From: Pleurodeles waltl
Taxonomy: Eukaryota; Chordata; Amphibia; Caudata; Salamandridae
Direction of reading: 5' to 3'
Assembly (NCBI RefSeq): GCF_031143425.1
Contig: NC_090444.1
Coordinates: 60,197,533 to 60,261,532, forward strand
Length of the DNA: 64,000 nt
Part shown: positions 55,073 to 64,000 of the stretch, piece after piece
Layout of the letters: every line of letters begins with the position of its first letter
Numbering within the stretch: the first letter of the stretch is position 1
Position numbers and translations under genes: made by a program
Notes under the pieces: generated by a model
Told to the model about the DNA's origin: nothing
Databases searched by the model: none
What the model saw: only the letters and a program-made list of their open reading frames with translations

Positions 55073-56744
55073 GCCTTCTGATAGTTACAGATGTATTAAT
55101 TGTCCGTGCAGCTGTATCTGCAGCGTCCATGGAGGAACGTATCTGGTTGTTGGAGATGGTCTGTCCCTCCTCAACCACTTGTTTTGCCCTATTTTGGTAG
55201 TCTTTGGGCAGATGTTCAATGAGATGTTGCATCTCGTCCCAGTGGGCTCTGTCATAGCGCGCAAGTAGTGCCTGGGAGTTCGCGATGCGCCACTGGTTTG
55301 CAGCTTGTGCTGCGACTCTCTTACCAGCTGCATCGAACTTGCGGCTTTCTTTATCTGGGGGTGGTGCATCTCCAGATGTGTGAGAGTTGGCCCTTTTCCT
55401 AGCTGCTCCTACAACAACAGAGTCTGGTGGCAGCTGTGTTGTGATGAAAACCGGGTCCGTAGGAGGCGGCTTATACTTTTTTTCCACCCTTGGTGTGATT
55501 GCCCTACTTTTGACCGGGTCCTTAAATATGTCTTTTGCGTGCCGGAGCATACCAGGGAGCATAGGCAGGCTTTGGTAGGAGCTGTGGGTGGAGGAGAGTG
55601 TGTTGAACAAGAAATCATCCTCGACCTGTTCTGAGTGGAGGCTTACGTTGTGAAATTGTGCTGCTCTAGCCACCACCTGAGAGTACGCGGTGCTGTCTTC
55701 TGGTGGAGATGGTTTTGTAGGGTATGCCTCTGGGCTGTTATCTGACACTGGGGCGTCGTATAGGTCCCATGCGTCCTGATCTTGGTCACCCTGGCTCATG
55801 GTGGTGTGAGCTGGGGAGTGTGATGGCGTTTGTGCTGGTGAAACGTTAATCACGGGCGGAGGAGAGGGTGGTGGTGTAACTCTTTTCACCACTTTTGGTT
55901 GTGGTGCTTGTTCCGTCTGGAACTCCAACCTTCGCTTTCTCCTAATGGGGGGAAGGGTGCTTATTTTTCCTGTTCCCTGCTGAATGAAGATACGCTTTTG
56001 CGTATGGTCCACATCAGTTGCTTGTAGCTCTTCCTCAAACCTATGCTTTTGCATTTGGGAGGTTAGCGAGTGCTCTTCTGTATAAGAGCCTGAAGCTGGG
56101 TCGCTTGCAGTTTGTTTCGGCATCGAAACTTTGTCTGCGTGTTTTTTCGGCTCCGAGGTGACTTTTTTCCTTTTCGGGGCCGAAACCTCTCGGCGTCGAT
56201 CTGTTTCGGTGCCGCTGTCTCGGCGTCGAGACGTGTCCACACCGGCATCTCGGTGTCGAGGCTTGTCTCCAGCACTTTCTCGGTCCCGAGAAGGCTGCGT
56301 GCCGGTGTCTCGACCGGAGTCGGACGATCTCGGCACTGTTTGGGCCTTTTTCGGTGCCGACGGTCGGTCACCGAATTTATGGGTCGAGCCATGGCCTGGT
56401 GGCAGTGGCGTCCCCTGGGCCTTGTAAATGTTTCTTTGTGTGGTTTTCGACGTCTTACTCACGGTTTGTGTATCGTCGAATCCTTCGGAGTCTGAGTCTT
56501 GGATCGAGAAGGTACCTTCCTCTTCTTGTTCCTCGAACTCCCGTTGGGCTGTCGGTGCGGACGCCATTTGAAGTCTTCTGGCTCGACGGTCTCGGAGTGT
56601 TTTTCGGGACCGGAACGCACGACAGGCCTCGCAGGTGTCTTCGCTGTGCTCAGGTGACAGGCACAGGTTGCAGACCAAGTGTTGGTCTGTGTAGGGGTAT
56701 TTATTGTGGCATTTGGGGCAGAAACGGAACGGGGTCCGTTCCAT
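54699..56744 (-). CDS. gag: DIRS-F Gag-like protein (681 aa)
   Basis: Uninterrupted frame from MERTPFRFCPKC. Zinc ligands C9, C12, H22, C25, C28, H33, C38 and C41, followed by RKTLRDRRARRLQ. Residues ~110-260 are a charged, Arg/Asp/Ser/Pro-rich linker encoded by TCGG/CGTCGAG-type repeats. The capsid-like C-terminal half has ARYDRAHWDEM, LPKDYQNRAKQVVEEG and MPFNEKELFG. The tail is Arg/Gly/Gln-rich (FRGQYRGGQFPRNRGRF), suited to RNA binding. It ends with TGA. By analogy it forms the particle in which reverse transcription occurs; DIRS elements have no protease. Confidence 0.85.
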   Translation of the reverse strand: MERTPFRFCPKCHNKYPYTDQHLVCNLCLSPEHSEDTCEACRAFRSRKTLRDRRARRLQMASAPTAQREFEEQEEEGTFSIQDSDSEGFDDTQTVSKTSKTTQRNIYKAQGTPLPPGHGSTHKFGDRPSAPKKAQTVPRSSDSGRDTGTQPSRDRESAGDKPRHRDAGVDTSRRRDSGTETDRRREVSAPKRKKVTSEPKKHADKVSMPKQTASDPASGSYTEEHSLTSQMQKHRFEEELQATDVDHTQKRIFIQQGTGKISTLPPIRRKRRLEFQTEQAPQPKVVKRVTPPPSPPPVINVSPAQTPSHSPAHTTMSQGDQDQDAWDLYDAPVSDNSPEAYPTKPSPPEDSTAYSQVVARAAQFHNVSLHSEQVEDDFLFNTLSSTHSSYQSLPMLPGMLRHAKDIFKDPVKSRAITPRVEKKYKPPPTDPVFITTQLPPDSVVVGAARKRANSHTSGDAPPPDKESRKFDAAGKRVAAQAANQWRIANSQALLARYDRAHWDEMQHLIEHLPKDYQNRAKQVVEEGQTISNNQIRSSMDAADTAARTINTSVTIRRHAWLRTSGFKPEIQQAVLNMPFNEKELFGPEVDTAIEKLKKDTDTAKAMGALYSPQSRGNYSTFRKTPFRGGFRGQSTQASTSQATPSTYQGQYRGGFRGQYRGGQFPRNRGRFQSPKTPTTKQ

Positions 56745-56959
56745 CGGCGTTCTTCAGCACGCGGTCGGGCCGACCAGGCCCCCGACAGAGGATCGAAAAA
56801 CTACCCCGAAGGGCACCGGAGCTCTTCGATCTTCGATGCGGTGTGGAATCTAAGTACGCCGATCCCGAACGCAACAATACCGACGAAAATCTTCCGAAAT
56901 TAACTATTTTTTCCGTTCCGAAACTCGGAGCGACAGGAACACGTCCGAACCCGATGGCG

Positions 56960-57152
56960 GAAAAAAAAAAACAATCGAAGATGGAGTCGACGCCCATGCG
57001 CAATGGAGACAAAAGGAGGAGTCACTCGGTCCCGTGACTCGAAAGACTTCTTCGAAGAAAAACAACTTGTAACACTCCGGCCCAACACCAGATGGCGAGC
57101 TATTGCAGAACATGCGTATCTACAGCGACAGATGCCATCGAACACACATTTT
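56960..57152. repeat. DIRS-F right inverted terminal repeat
   Basis: Pairs with 51277-51455. In coding sense it is the 5' end, with a run of A (T on the coding strand) at 56960-56970 and the tip ATGCCATCGAACACACATTTT. Confidence 0.88.
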
Positions 57153-57419
57153 CTTACTCCAGTATTGGAACTTTCATAGACTCACATGCTTGAATCAGAG
57201 TAGCGAGCAGTACTTATGCACATTGCCATGTATGTCACAAAACACATGCATATTTATATACATAAATATATGGCAACATTTGAAATTAAACAGTGTCTGT
57301 TATCCCCATCTTTACCTCCTTTTTTTTTTAAAACATCATAAACTTTGGATCCGAAAGTAACAGACATAAACAATGTGCATACCTGATCTTAGGATGGAGG
57401 GATGAAAGAGATGGCTCAC

Positions 57420-58500
57420 CTTCACCTGAAGAGGTTCCTGAGGACTGCCTGACCCACTGCTACCTCTTCTTGAGATAGTGCTTCCAAGCAGTAATGTCTT
57501 GTAAATGTATGCCAGCTTTTCCATGTCGCTGCTCTACAAATGTCTTACAGCGGAACCTCCGCAAACAGCGCTGCTGAGGAAGAAACTGCCCGCCCGCGTA
57601 GAGTGTGCACGGACAGATGAATGCAGTGGTTTGCCCGCTGCCTGATGGCAGAATCGAATAGCTGAGGAGATCCATCTGGCTATACTCTGTTTGGAGAGTG
57701 GTTGACCTCGTCTGGGAGCACTGTAAGCTACAAACAGTTGATTGGACCAGCAAAAGGACTTAGTTCTGTCCAGATAGAATTTAACACATCTCTTAATGTC
57801 TAAAGAGTGTAACGCTCTTTCTGCAGGAGTTGATGGATGTGGAAAAAAGGTTTTGAAAAACTAAGGGCTCGTTGAGATCAAAATCCAAAGGGACCTTTGG
57901 GATGAAGTGCGGGTTCGTGCGTAGTAGTAGTCTGTCTTGTTTGATCTGCAAGAACAACTCTTGTATGGAAAGAGCCTGTATCGCACTGACTCATCTGGCT
58001 GAGGTGAGGGCCACCAGTAAAGCAACTTTCCAGGAGAGGAATTTCATAGAAGCTCCATGGATCGGTTCAAACGGTGCTTCATTAGTTGTGCTAGAACGAT
58101 ATTCAGGTTCCACGAGGGAGGAGGAGGTCTGAATGGAGGAAAAACTCTGAAAAGCCCTTTCAGAAACAGTTTGATTAATCTAGAGGAATACAGCGAAGGT
58201 GAAGAGTCTGAACGCCTGTATGATGCTATTGCTGCCAGATCCACCTTTATGGAAGAAGGCGCGAGACCTGATTGCACTAAATGCAATAAATAAGGCAATA
58301 TTTGTTCCGGTGGTGAGGACAGTGGATCAATTTGCTGTTGGTGAGACCAGAAGCAAAACCTTTTCCATTTGCAAGAGTAAGCTTTATTAGTGCTATCTTC
58401 TCTAGCCCTGGACAAAATGTCTCTATACTCCTAGGAATATTCAAATGTGCAAATTCCCTGTGCTCGGGAGCCATGCTGACAATCGCATCGACTGAGGATC
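57420..58500 (-). pseudogene. DIRS-G tyrosine recombinase
   Basis: The N-terminal part (58415-58044) has AYSCKWKRFCFW, LPYLLHLVQSGLAPSSIK and SWNLNIVLAQLMKH; MAPEHREFAHLN marks the domain start near 58475. The C-terminal part (57753-57460) survives only in shifted frames. The segment around 57745-57770, GGACAGAACTAAGTCC when reversed, shows the empty site for the MITE found in DIRS-D. Inactive. Confidence 0.8.
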
Positions 58501-58518
58501 CAGATGCGATATCTGCCC

Positions 58519-60300
58519 TTAGTTCATTGTCAGTACGTGCAGAGATGGTTTCAGCGGGATGTGAGGCTTCATTGATAGAAGAAGAAGCTCTGCAAACCAG
58601 TGTTGGCGAGGCCAGTACGGAGCTATTAATATCAAGGTGCACAGCCCTTTCTTCATCTTTGTCAGGACTCTTGGGATTAATGTTATTGGGGAAAAGGCAT
58701 AAGCAAAGATGCCTGACCAAGCTACGGAAAACGCATTCCCACATGATCCCTTCTGGTGATGCCAGCTTGCGAAGTATTGGCATTTGGCATTCCACTTGCT
58801 GGCAAAAAGGTCGATTCTTGGCGTTCCCCACTGGGAAAAGATGTAATCTACTGTTGACTGGTCTAGCTCCCATTCGTGGCAGCTCGATCTTTGTCTGCTG
58901 AGGGAGTCCGCTATCTTGTTCTCTATACCCGGCAGATGCACTGCTGTGAGCCTGATGCCTTGTTGTGAGGCCCAGTTCCATATTTGTTTAGCTTCCCTGG
59001 AGAAGGTAAGAGATTTCGTGCCTCCTTGTTTGTTGAGGTAATGCCTCGTAGTGGTGTTGTCTGTTCTTATTACTACCTCTGATCCCGCTATCTTCGGAAC
59101 AAAAGCCTGCAAAGCAAGATAAACTGCTCTGAGCTCTAGAAGATTGATGTGCATCGCCCTCAACTCTAGTGGCCACTTGCCACTTACTTGAAGGTCTTGC
59201 AAAACGGCTCCCCAGCCCTCCAGAGAGGCATCTGTGGTGGTAGTCCACGGAGCTGGACGATGTAGAAACGAAAGGCCGACAGACAGATGATGCTTCTGAG
59301 ACCACCATGTCAGAGCTTCGACTATTGCTGGGCTTACGCTTATCTGATCTTCGAAGCTTCCCGAAATCTGGAGCCATTGAAGATTGAGCTGCTCCTGTAG
59401 CAGTCACATTTTGAGTCTGCAGAGAGGAACCAGAGGTATGCATGATGACATCATGCCCAACAAAGATTTGAAAAGACGAACTGAAATGCAGTTTCTTCTC
59501 TGTATCGACTTTGCTGGAATTAGTAACTTTTGTTGTCTCCCTACAGTGGGACAAGCCATGGTGGATTGAGTGTCCAGGTTTTCTCCTAAAACTGTGATTC
59601 TGCATGATGGTAGGGGTTAGGACTTCTCCCAGTTGATGGTGAGGCCTAAGCTGTTGAGTAAGGAAACGCACCTTCTTGTTGATCTGCGCGCTCCTGCGTA
59701 GGTGTTTGCTTTTATCAGCCAATCTTTGAGATACGGGAATATCTAGTGTTTTCTCCTCCTGAGGAAGGCTGCAATTGGCGCTAGGCCTTTGGTAAATATC
59801 CTGTGAGCTGACTTTAGGCCAAAAGGGAGGACACAAAATTGAAAATGGCTTCCGGCTACCATGAACCTCAGGTACTGTCTCTGGATTGGGCGGATGGGAA
59901 TGTGGAAATATGCATCCTTTAGGTCTAGTGTAGACATGAAATCTCCCTGGTTCAGTCGCAGAAGGACATCCTGTAGGCTTATCATGCTGAATGACGGTTT
60001 TTTCAAGTAGACGTTTAATTCTCTGAGGTTGAGGATCAGCCTCCAGTCCTTCCACTTCTTTCAAATGAGAAAGAACCTGGAATAAAACCACTTTCCTCGC
60101 TGTGATACAGGTACTTTCTCTATTGCTCCTTTGAGGAGCATATTGTTGATTTCCCTTTTGAGGTGTTCTAAATACCTTGATGGAGTCCTTCGAGGAAGAT
60201 TGGAGGGAGTAGTTGGACAAACTCCAAAGTGTGGCCCTGTTTCACTAATTGTAAGACTCACTTGTCTGATGTGATGAGTTGCCATTGTTTGAAAAACAGG
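58519..60300 (-). pseudogene. DIRS-G RT-RNase H-methyltransferase-like region
   Basis: RT: TLDLKDAYFHIPIRPIQRQY, VLPFGLKSAHRIFTKG, and a catalytic box that reads YLKDWL instead of YLDDWL (~59720), which kills the enzyme. RNase H and methyltransferase-like block in one frame (59202-58519): INLLELRAVYLALQAF, VIRTDNTTTRHY, KIADSLSRQ, RIDLFASKWNAKC, AWSGIFAYAFSPITLIP and LIAPYWPRQHWF. The RT frame has about three interruptions, whereas the overlapping Gag-phase frame (60220-58277) has only one stop, near 58985. Confidence 0.85.
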
Positions 60301-60361
60301 GATATCTTTCTGCCTAAAACCAGAGGAGGAGGGTCGGATGTAACCAGGAGCCTTGGGTGTA

Positions 60362-62628
60362 TCAGGCTCTGCGAGCCGAGTCCTTAGCAGGGCGAGTTGA
60401 GCATCCCCTAGGCCTAGATCGGCTGTAAGCTGCTTGTGGCGGTTGTCTTTGTGAGTAGTATTGACGGAACTGCTGAGAGGAGGAAGGATAGGCTGAGTAT
60501 CTATATTGCTGATAGCCTCCCCTATATGAAGGCAGTCCACGTCCTCTGACTCGAAAGGAAGGCTTCCGAAATTGGAGAGTTCCTAATGATTTCGCTGTAT
60601 CCGTGTCAGATTTAATAGATTGCAGAGCCTCATCAATATGTTTCCCAAATAATGCTTGGCCATCGAAAGGTAGATCTAAAATTTTATTCTGTACCTCAGG
60701 CCGGAATGATGTCGCTTTTAGCCAGCCTTGCCTCCTAAGGACAGCTGCACCTGCGAGCTGGCCAAATACAGTTGTGGCTATGTCCATCGAACAGTCTATC
60801 AGTTCTGCTGACGTATGCTGACCCTCATGCAACGTCTTTCTCGCCTCTGATTTTACATCCTCCGGCAACTGGTCAATATGCGGGGCGATGTCTGCCCATA
60901 GCTGTCTGTCATATCTGGCTAACACCGCCAGGGAGTTAGCAGCTCTTATAACGAGGCTAGCCACTGATGAGAACCTCTTTCCAATATTGTCCAACTGTCT
61001 ACCCTCTTTGTCTGGAAATGCGGAAATCCAAGCAGAGGGGTTCTTGGACCTTCTTTGAGTCGCCTGAGCCACCATTGAGTCAGGATGAGGATGACCAGTT
61101 ACACATGCTGGGGCATCCTCTGGTGCTTTGTATTTCTTGTCTAGTCGGGGCAGCACCGCTGTGCCAGTATCAGGGTTGTGCATCACCTTCAACCCTTCTT
61201 CCCATAAGTAGTTGACTAATGGTATAGAGCGCACAGATTTCTGGAACGGCTCTTTAAAATCATATAGGAAGCAATCTGTTTGCCTGGACGGCATTGGCAG
61301 AGCAAATCGTTTAGCCGCTCTCTCCAGAAGATTATGAAATCCCCCGATGTCATCTGGAGGGGAATCTACCTTCGGCTGAGAAGGAGGAGGAGCATGAAAA
61401 ATGTATCCATCCCACTCTGAGTGAGTGTCAAGGAGCTCCCCTTCTTCCTGATCACCTTCCGACATATCAGGGTCCTGAGATATCCGTTGTGGCCACATTC
61501 GCTAGTGGGAAAGAGGTTGGCCTCTGACGTGGAGTGGTAACCCTTGAGAGGAAAACACCTACTGTAATCAGCTAGCATTGCTCTGAGGTCAGAGAGCAAA
61601 GAGGTTGGTATATATGCCCCCTCCTGATATTGTTGGTCTCCTCCGTAGTACTGAGGGACGTAGGTTTCACCATATTCGTCATCATCCTCTTGATATTTGA
61701 CGTTTAATTGTGAGGAGCTTTGGGCTGTTCCAAATGGACCCTCGTCGTCTGATTATTCATCCCCCTCCAACAGGTGCACTGGTATGAGAGGGGTCACCTT
61801 ACTAGATGAGGTATGCTTTGGGTTACGTTTTTCATGTCTTTTCTGCTGTTTTTCCCTCGTCGACGGTGTCATCGACGGCGCAGATATAGCCTTCGTCAAC
61901 GGTGGAGTCGTCGATGACGAACGCATGGAGATTTTAATCGTCGACAGCCTTACTGAAGTCTACCGTTGACAAGGCCATGAACAATGGTAATGTGGATACA
62001 ATTGTTACTGCCGTCAACGATGATGAGGTGTAGATTCTCGTCGACGATGATGTCGTAGACGCTGCTCTCGTCGACGGTAAAAAAACACTCATCAACGGTC
62101 TCGTTGGCGAAGAATCCGTCGTCGACGGTACAATGTTAGCTGCAGAAGTAGATGAGGGCCTTTTGAAAGGCACTGATGGTGGTACAGAGGATGACTTCTT
62201 AAGCCTTTCAGAGCTACTGGCATGACCTCTCTCCCCTTTCTTGGAAGATCTATGAGGTGAAGTAGAGGGTCTGCGGCCCTTGTAAAACCCTGAGGCAGTC
62301 TTTTTATGGGCTTTTCTTGACTGTTGGTAAGGAGACCTTGTATCTGAGCTCACCCTTTTTGATGACTTTTTGGATACAGAAGAGTCATCACTATCAGAAT
62401 CTGAGACTGGATTATCTCTGTACTTAAGTTTTTGCAGCCAAATCAATAATCTGCCTTCTCTATCCTTAAGAGTCTTAGAGGAAAAAGTATGACAAACCTT
62501 ACAGTCCTTGGCTGAGTGGTCTGGATAGAGGCAGTATATGCAATCCTGATGAGGGTCTTCAGAATATAGTCTTTTTTACCACAGGTTTTGCAATTTCTGA
62601 ATAAACCCTTCTTCTCCTTGTCAGACAT
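60362..62628 (-). pseudogene. gag: DIRS-G Gag
   Basis: MSDKEKKGLFRNCKTCGKK starts at 62628 but a frame break soon after disrupts the zinc module (CxxC kept, later ligands out of phase). KLKYRDNPVSDSDSDDSS and a Ser/Thr-rich part with GTCGACG-rich DNA follow. The capsid-like part (61498-60362, 378 codons open) is well kept: GGFHNLLERAAKRFALPMP, YDFKEPFQKSVRSIP, VLARYDRQLW, LPFDGQALFGKHIDEALQSI and FRVRGRGLPSYRGGYQ. The KSDTDTAKSLG segment shows the uninterrupted site where solo LTR2s sit in DIRS-C and -D. Confidence 0.85.
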
Positions 62629-62769
62629 GTTGTAGGTGTTAACCCCAATCAGTCAAAACAAGTTTTAGCAGAGAAAAAATAGCTTAAAGCTAATTCAAAG
62701 ATGTGAAGATAGGGCAGAGCTCTGAGGAGACTCCCTAGCACGATGTGCGGTAGAAAATCTGAGGTGCTG

Positions 62770-63045
62770 GAGCTTCTCTCAGGAGGATTCTAGACGGTGC
62801 TGTCGTCTGATTGGTGGATGCTCAAGTTTGGTCCTTTTTCTTAAAATGACTCTGATAGACTGTTAAATTAAAGAGGGCTAGGGCCCTTGACGTTTGGTCC
62901 TTTTTCTTAAAATGACTCTGATAGAGTAGGGCCATTGTGTTAATCTATTCCAACACTACTTACATAATTATACCGGGGGCTCCCATCTCGACGACGGGGA
63001 ATGATTCAAGCATGTGAATCTATGAAAGTTCCAATACTGGAGTAA
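62770..63045. repeat. DIRS-G right ITR with a local duplication
   Basis: Reversed, it matches 50845-51110. A ~43-bp piece containing TCCTTTTTCTTAAAATGACT occurs twice (about 62831-62873 and 62898-62940), a tandem duplication with spacer not seen in the left ITR. It ends CCAATACTGGAGTAA. Confidence 0.85.
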
Positions 63046-64000
63046 CCCCTGCTTACCCCCTTGGTAGCGTGGCACAAGCAGTCAGGCTTCTCTCAGAGGT
63101 AATGTGTAAAGTATTTGTACAATCACCAATAGTAACACAGTGAAAACATCACAAAAGTACTCAACCCCAGAATAGGGAAATAACAAAAATTTATCTGAGT
63201 AAAACAAGACTAAAATGACAAACAGCCAACATACACAAGCAAAGTTATGCATTTTTAAAGATCAATCTTCAATATAGCACTTAGAAACACAAATGCTTCA
63301 ATTTGGTAATTTTACAGCTTTGTGAAAGAGTTGTTCCCAACAATCGGATGCCGATGGTGCCGGTCACAATGTCGCACAGACCCCCAGGTACAGTACCTTG
63401 TGAAAATGAAGAAACAAGCTGGTGCACAGGGTTGGGGATCGAGGCGTCGCTGGAGCCGGTGTGGCGTCGGTTTTGGGGCTGCAGAGCAAAGCAGCGGAGG
63501 CGTCGGTGCGATGCATTGGGTCTGGGCTGCAGAGCTGTGAAGATGAGGTGGCGTGAAAAGTTGGTTCCCAACACTTACGGCAGAGTGAGATGTCATGGAC
63601 ATCTGTGACACAGCACTTTGGGACTCACAGAGTTGTGGACTTCAGCAAGGTCGGTCAGGGTCGTCGCACTCCAGTGGGGACCACGGCTTCAGTTGCAGAC
63701 GGCATCACGGAATCCATCAGCGGTGTCAGTCCGGGCGTCATCCGAAGTCGCTGCACTTGGCTTTTCACCAGCTTCTCCTTTCAAGGGCCCAGGGATTGGA
63801 TTAGGCACCACTTGGCATGGTAGAAGTCTTAGCAGAGAGTCCATGTGCTGGCAGAGGAAGTCATAGGTGGCCCTGATACTTCAGAACAGGGGCAAGGTGA
63901 GTTCAAACCCTCGGAGAAACTTCACAAACAGGATATACAGCTAAGTCCAGTCTTTGTCCCCTCTAAGGCAGAAGGAGCAACAGCAGGCCAACCCAGCAAA
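63046..64000. other. Unclassified repeat-like sequence, no gene recognised
   Basis: Starts CCCCTGCTTACCCCCTTGG right after DIRS-G. It is AT-rich to ~63300 and then a G/C-rich segment with several small overlapping frames, none with recognisable protein motifs. The texture resembles a reversed LTR or an untranslated region of a retroelement, but I cannot identify ends inside the window. Confidence 0.35.

Larger units (their letters stand above)
51250..57152 (-). mobile_element. DIRS-F: nearly intact DIRS-like retrotransposon
   Basis: 5.9 kb with ITRs (inner ~165 bp almost identical), ICR, Gag (681 codons open), RT-RNase H-methyltransferase-like (757 codons open) and recombinase with one frame break at ~52255. 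The tips are GAAAATGTCACTTACCCAG on the left and ..CGAACACACATTTT on the right. Inserted in the ICR of DIRS-G without visible duplication. It forms its own subfamily and is the youngest-looking element of the window. Confidence 0.9.
50824..63045 (-). mobile_element. DIRS-G, split in its ICR by DIRS-F (own parts 50824-51249 and 57153-63045)
   Basis: The left ITR (50824-51249) matches the reversed right ITR up to 63045. The left tip carries the core TTAGTTACTTACCTGTAAC and the right tip GGAGTAA. The ICR is cut in two: ACAGTTACAGGTAAGTA at 51249, CTTACTCCAGTATTGG at 57153. Recombinase, methyltransferase-like, RNase H, RT and Gag follow on -. Left flank is LINE 3' UTR, right flank an unclassified repeat. 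Family of DIRS-C and -D. Confidence 0.85.

Noticed and set aside
56354..57037. 227-codon + strand frame in DIRS-F
   Set aside because: Antisense to the Gag start and right ITR, with no known motif; it is open because of the CpG-rich repeat composition.
63046..64000. Host exon or promoter in the G/C-rich segment
   Set aside because: Frames are short, overlap on both strands and carry no motif; there are no coherent splice signals.

Overview
This window looks like intergenic DNA from a very large, transposon-dominated amphibian genome, most probably a salamander. I infer this from the density of tyrosine-recombinase (DIRS-like) retrotransposons, the 2.7-3.1 kb LTRs, the Gmr1-like Ty3/gypsy element and the Harbinger-like MITE. 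The LTR and MITE styles remind me of the newt Pleurodeles, but that is recall and was not tested by any search. I see no host protein-coding gene, no tRNA or rRNA gene and no CRISPR array. Nearly every base belongs to a mobile element inserted into another.

Layout. (1) 1-641 and 49808-50820: an LTR1 tail and two pieces of an L1-like LINE. (2) 641-13201: a truncated reversed LTR2, then a Gmr1-like Ty3/gypsy element on the + strand in the unusual order gag-PR-IN-RT-RH, split within integrase by a complete DIRS element (DIRS-A, 4986-11620, coding on -). (3) 13202-19243: a full LTR1, the gag N-terminus and leader of a reversed gypsy element, and its reversed LTR2, which carries an 850-bp hAT-type element. 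(4) 19244-44182: a nest. DIRS-B (19244-20282 + 39622-44182) is split by DIRS-C (20283-39621). DIRS-C is split by a solo LTR2 (24054-26913) and by an LTR1 (28890-39079). That LTR1 is split by DIRS-D (29554-38828), which holds a hairpin-rich MITE (29881-30511) and another solo LTR2 (33269-36353). (5) 44174-49807: an LTR2 holding a solo LTR1. (6) 50824-63045: DIRS-G, split exactly in its internal complementary region by DIRS-F (51250-57152), the best-preserved element of the window. (7) 63046-64000: an unclassified repeat-like stretch.

How the genes work together. A DIRS element encodes Gag, then reverse transcriptase-RNase H with a methyltransferase-like domain, then a tyrosine recombinase that integrates a circular DNA copy. 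It has no protease and no DDE integrase. Inverted terminal repeats and an internal complementary region (ICR) that mirrors the circle junction are visible. In DIRS-A, -F and -G the Gag stop codon is followed, in the same phase, by a long open frame that overlaps the whole RT-RH region and leads into the recombinase, while RT lies in the +1 frame. This shared overlapping architecture is the most interesting signal in the window. All elements carry some damage; DIRS-F has only one visible reading-frame break.
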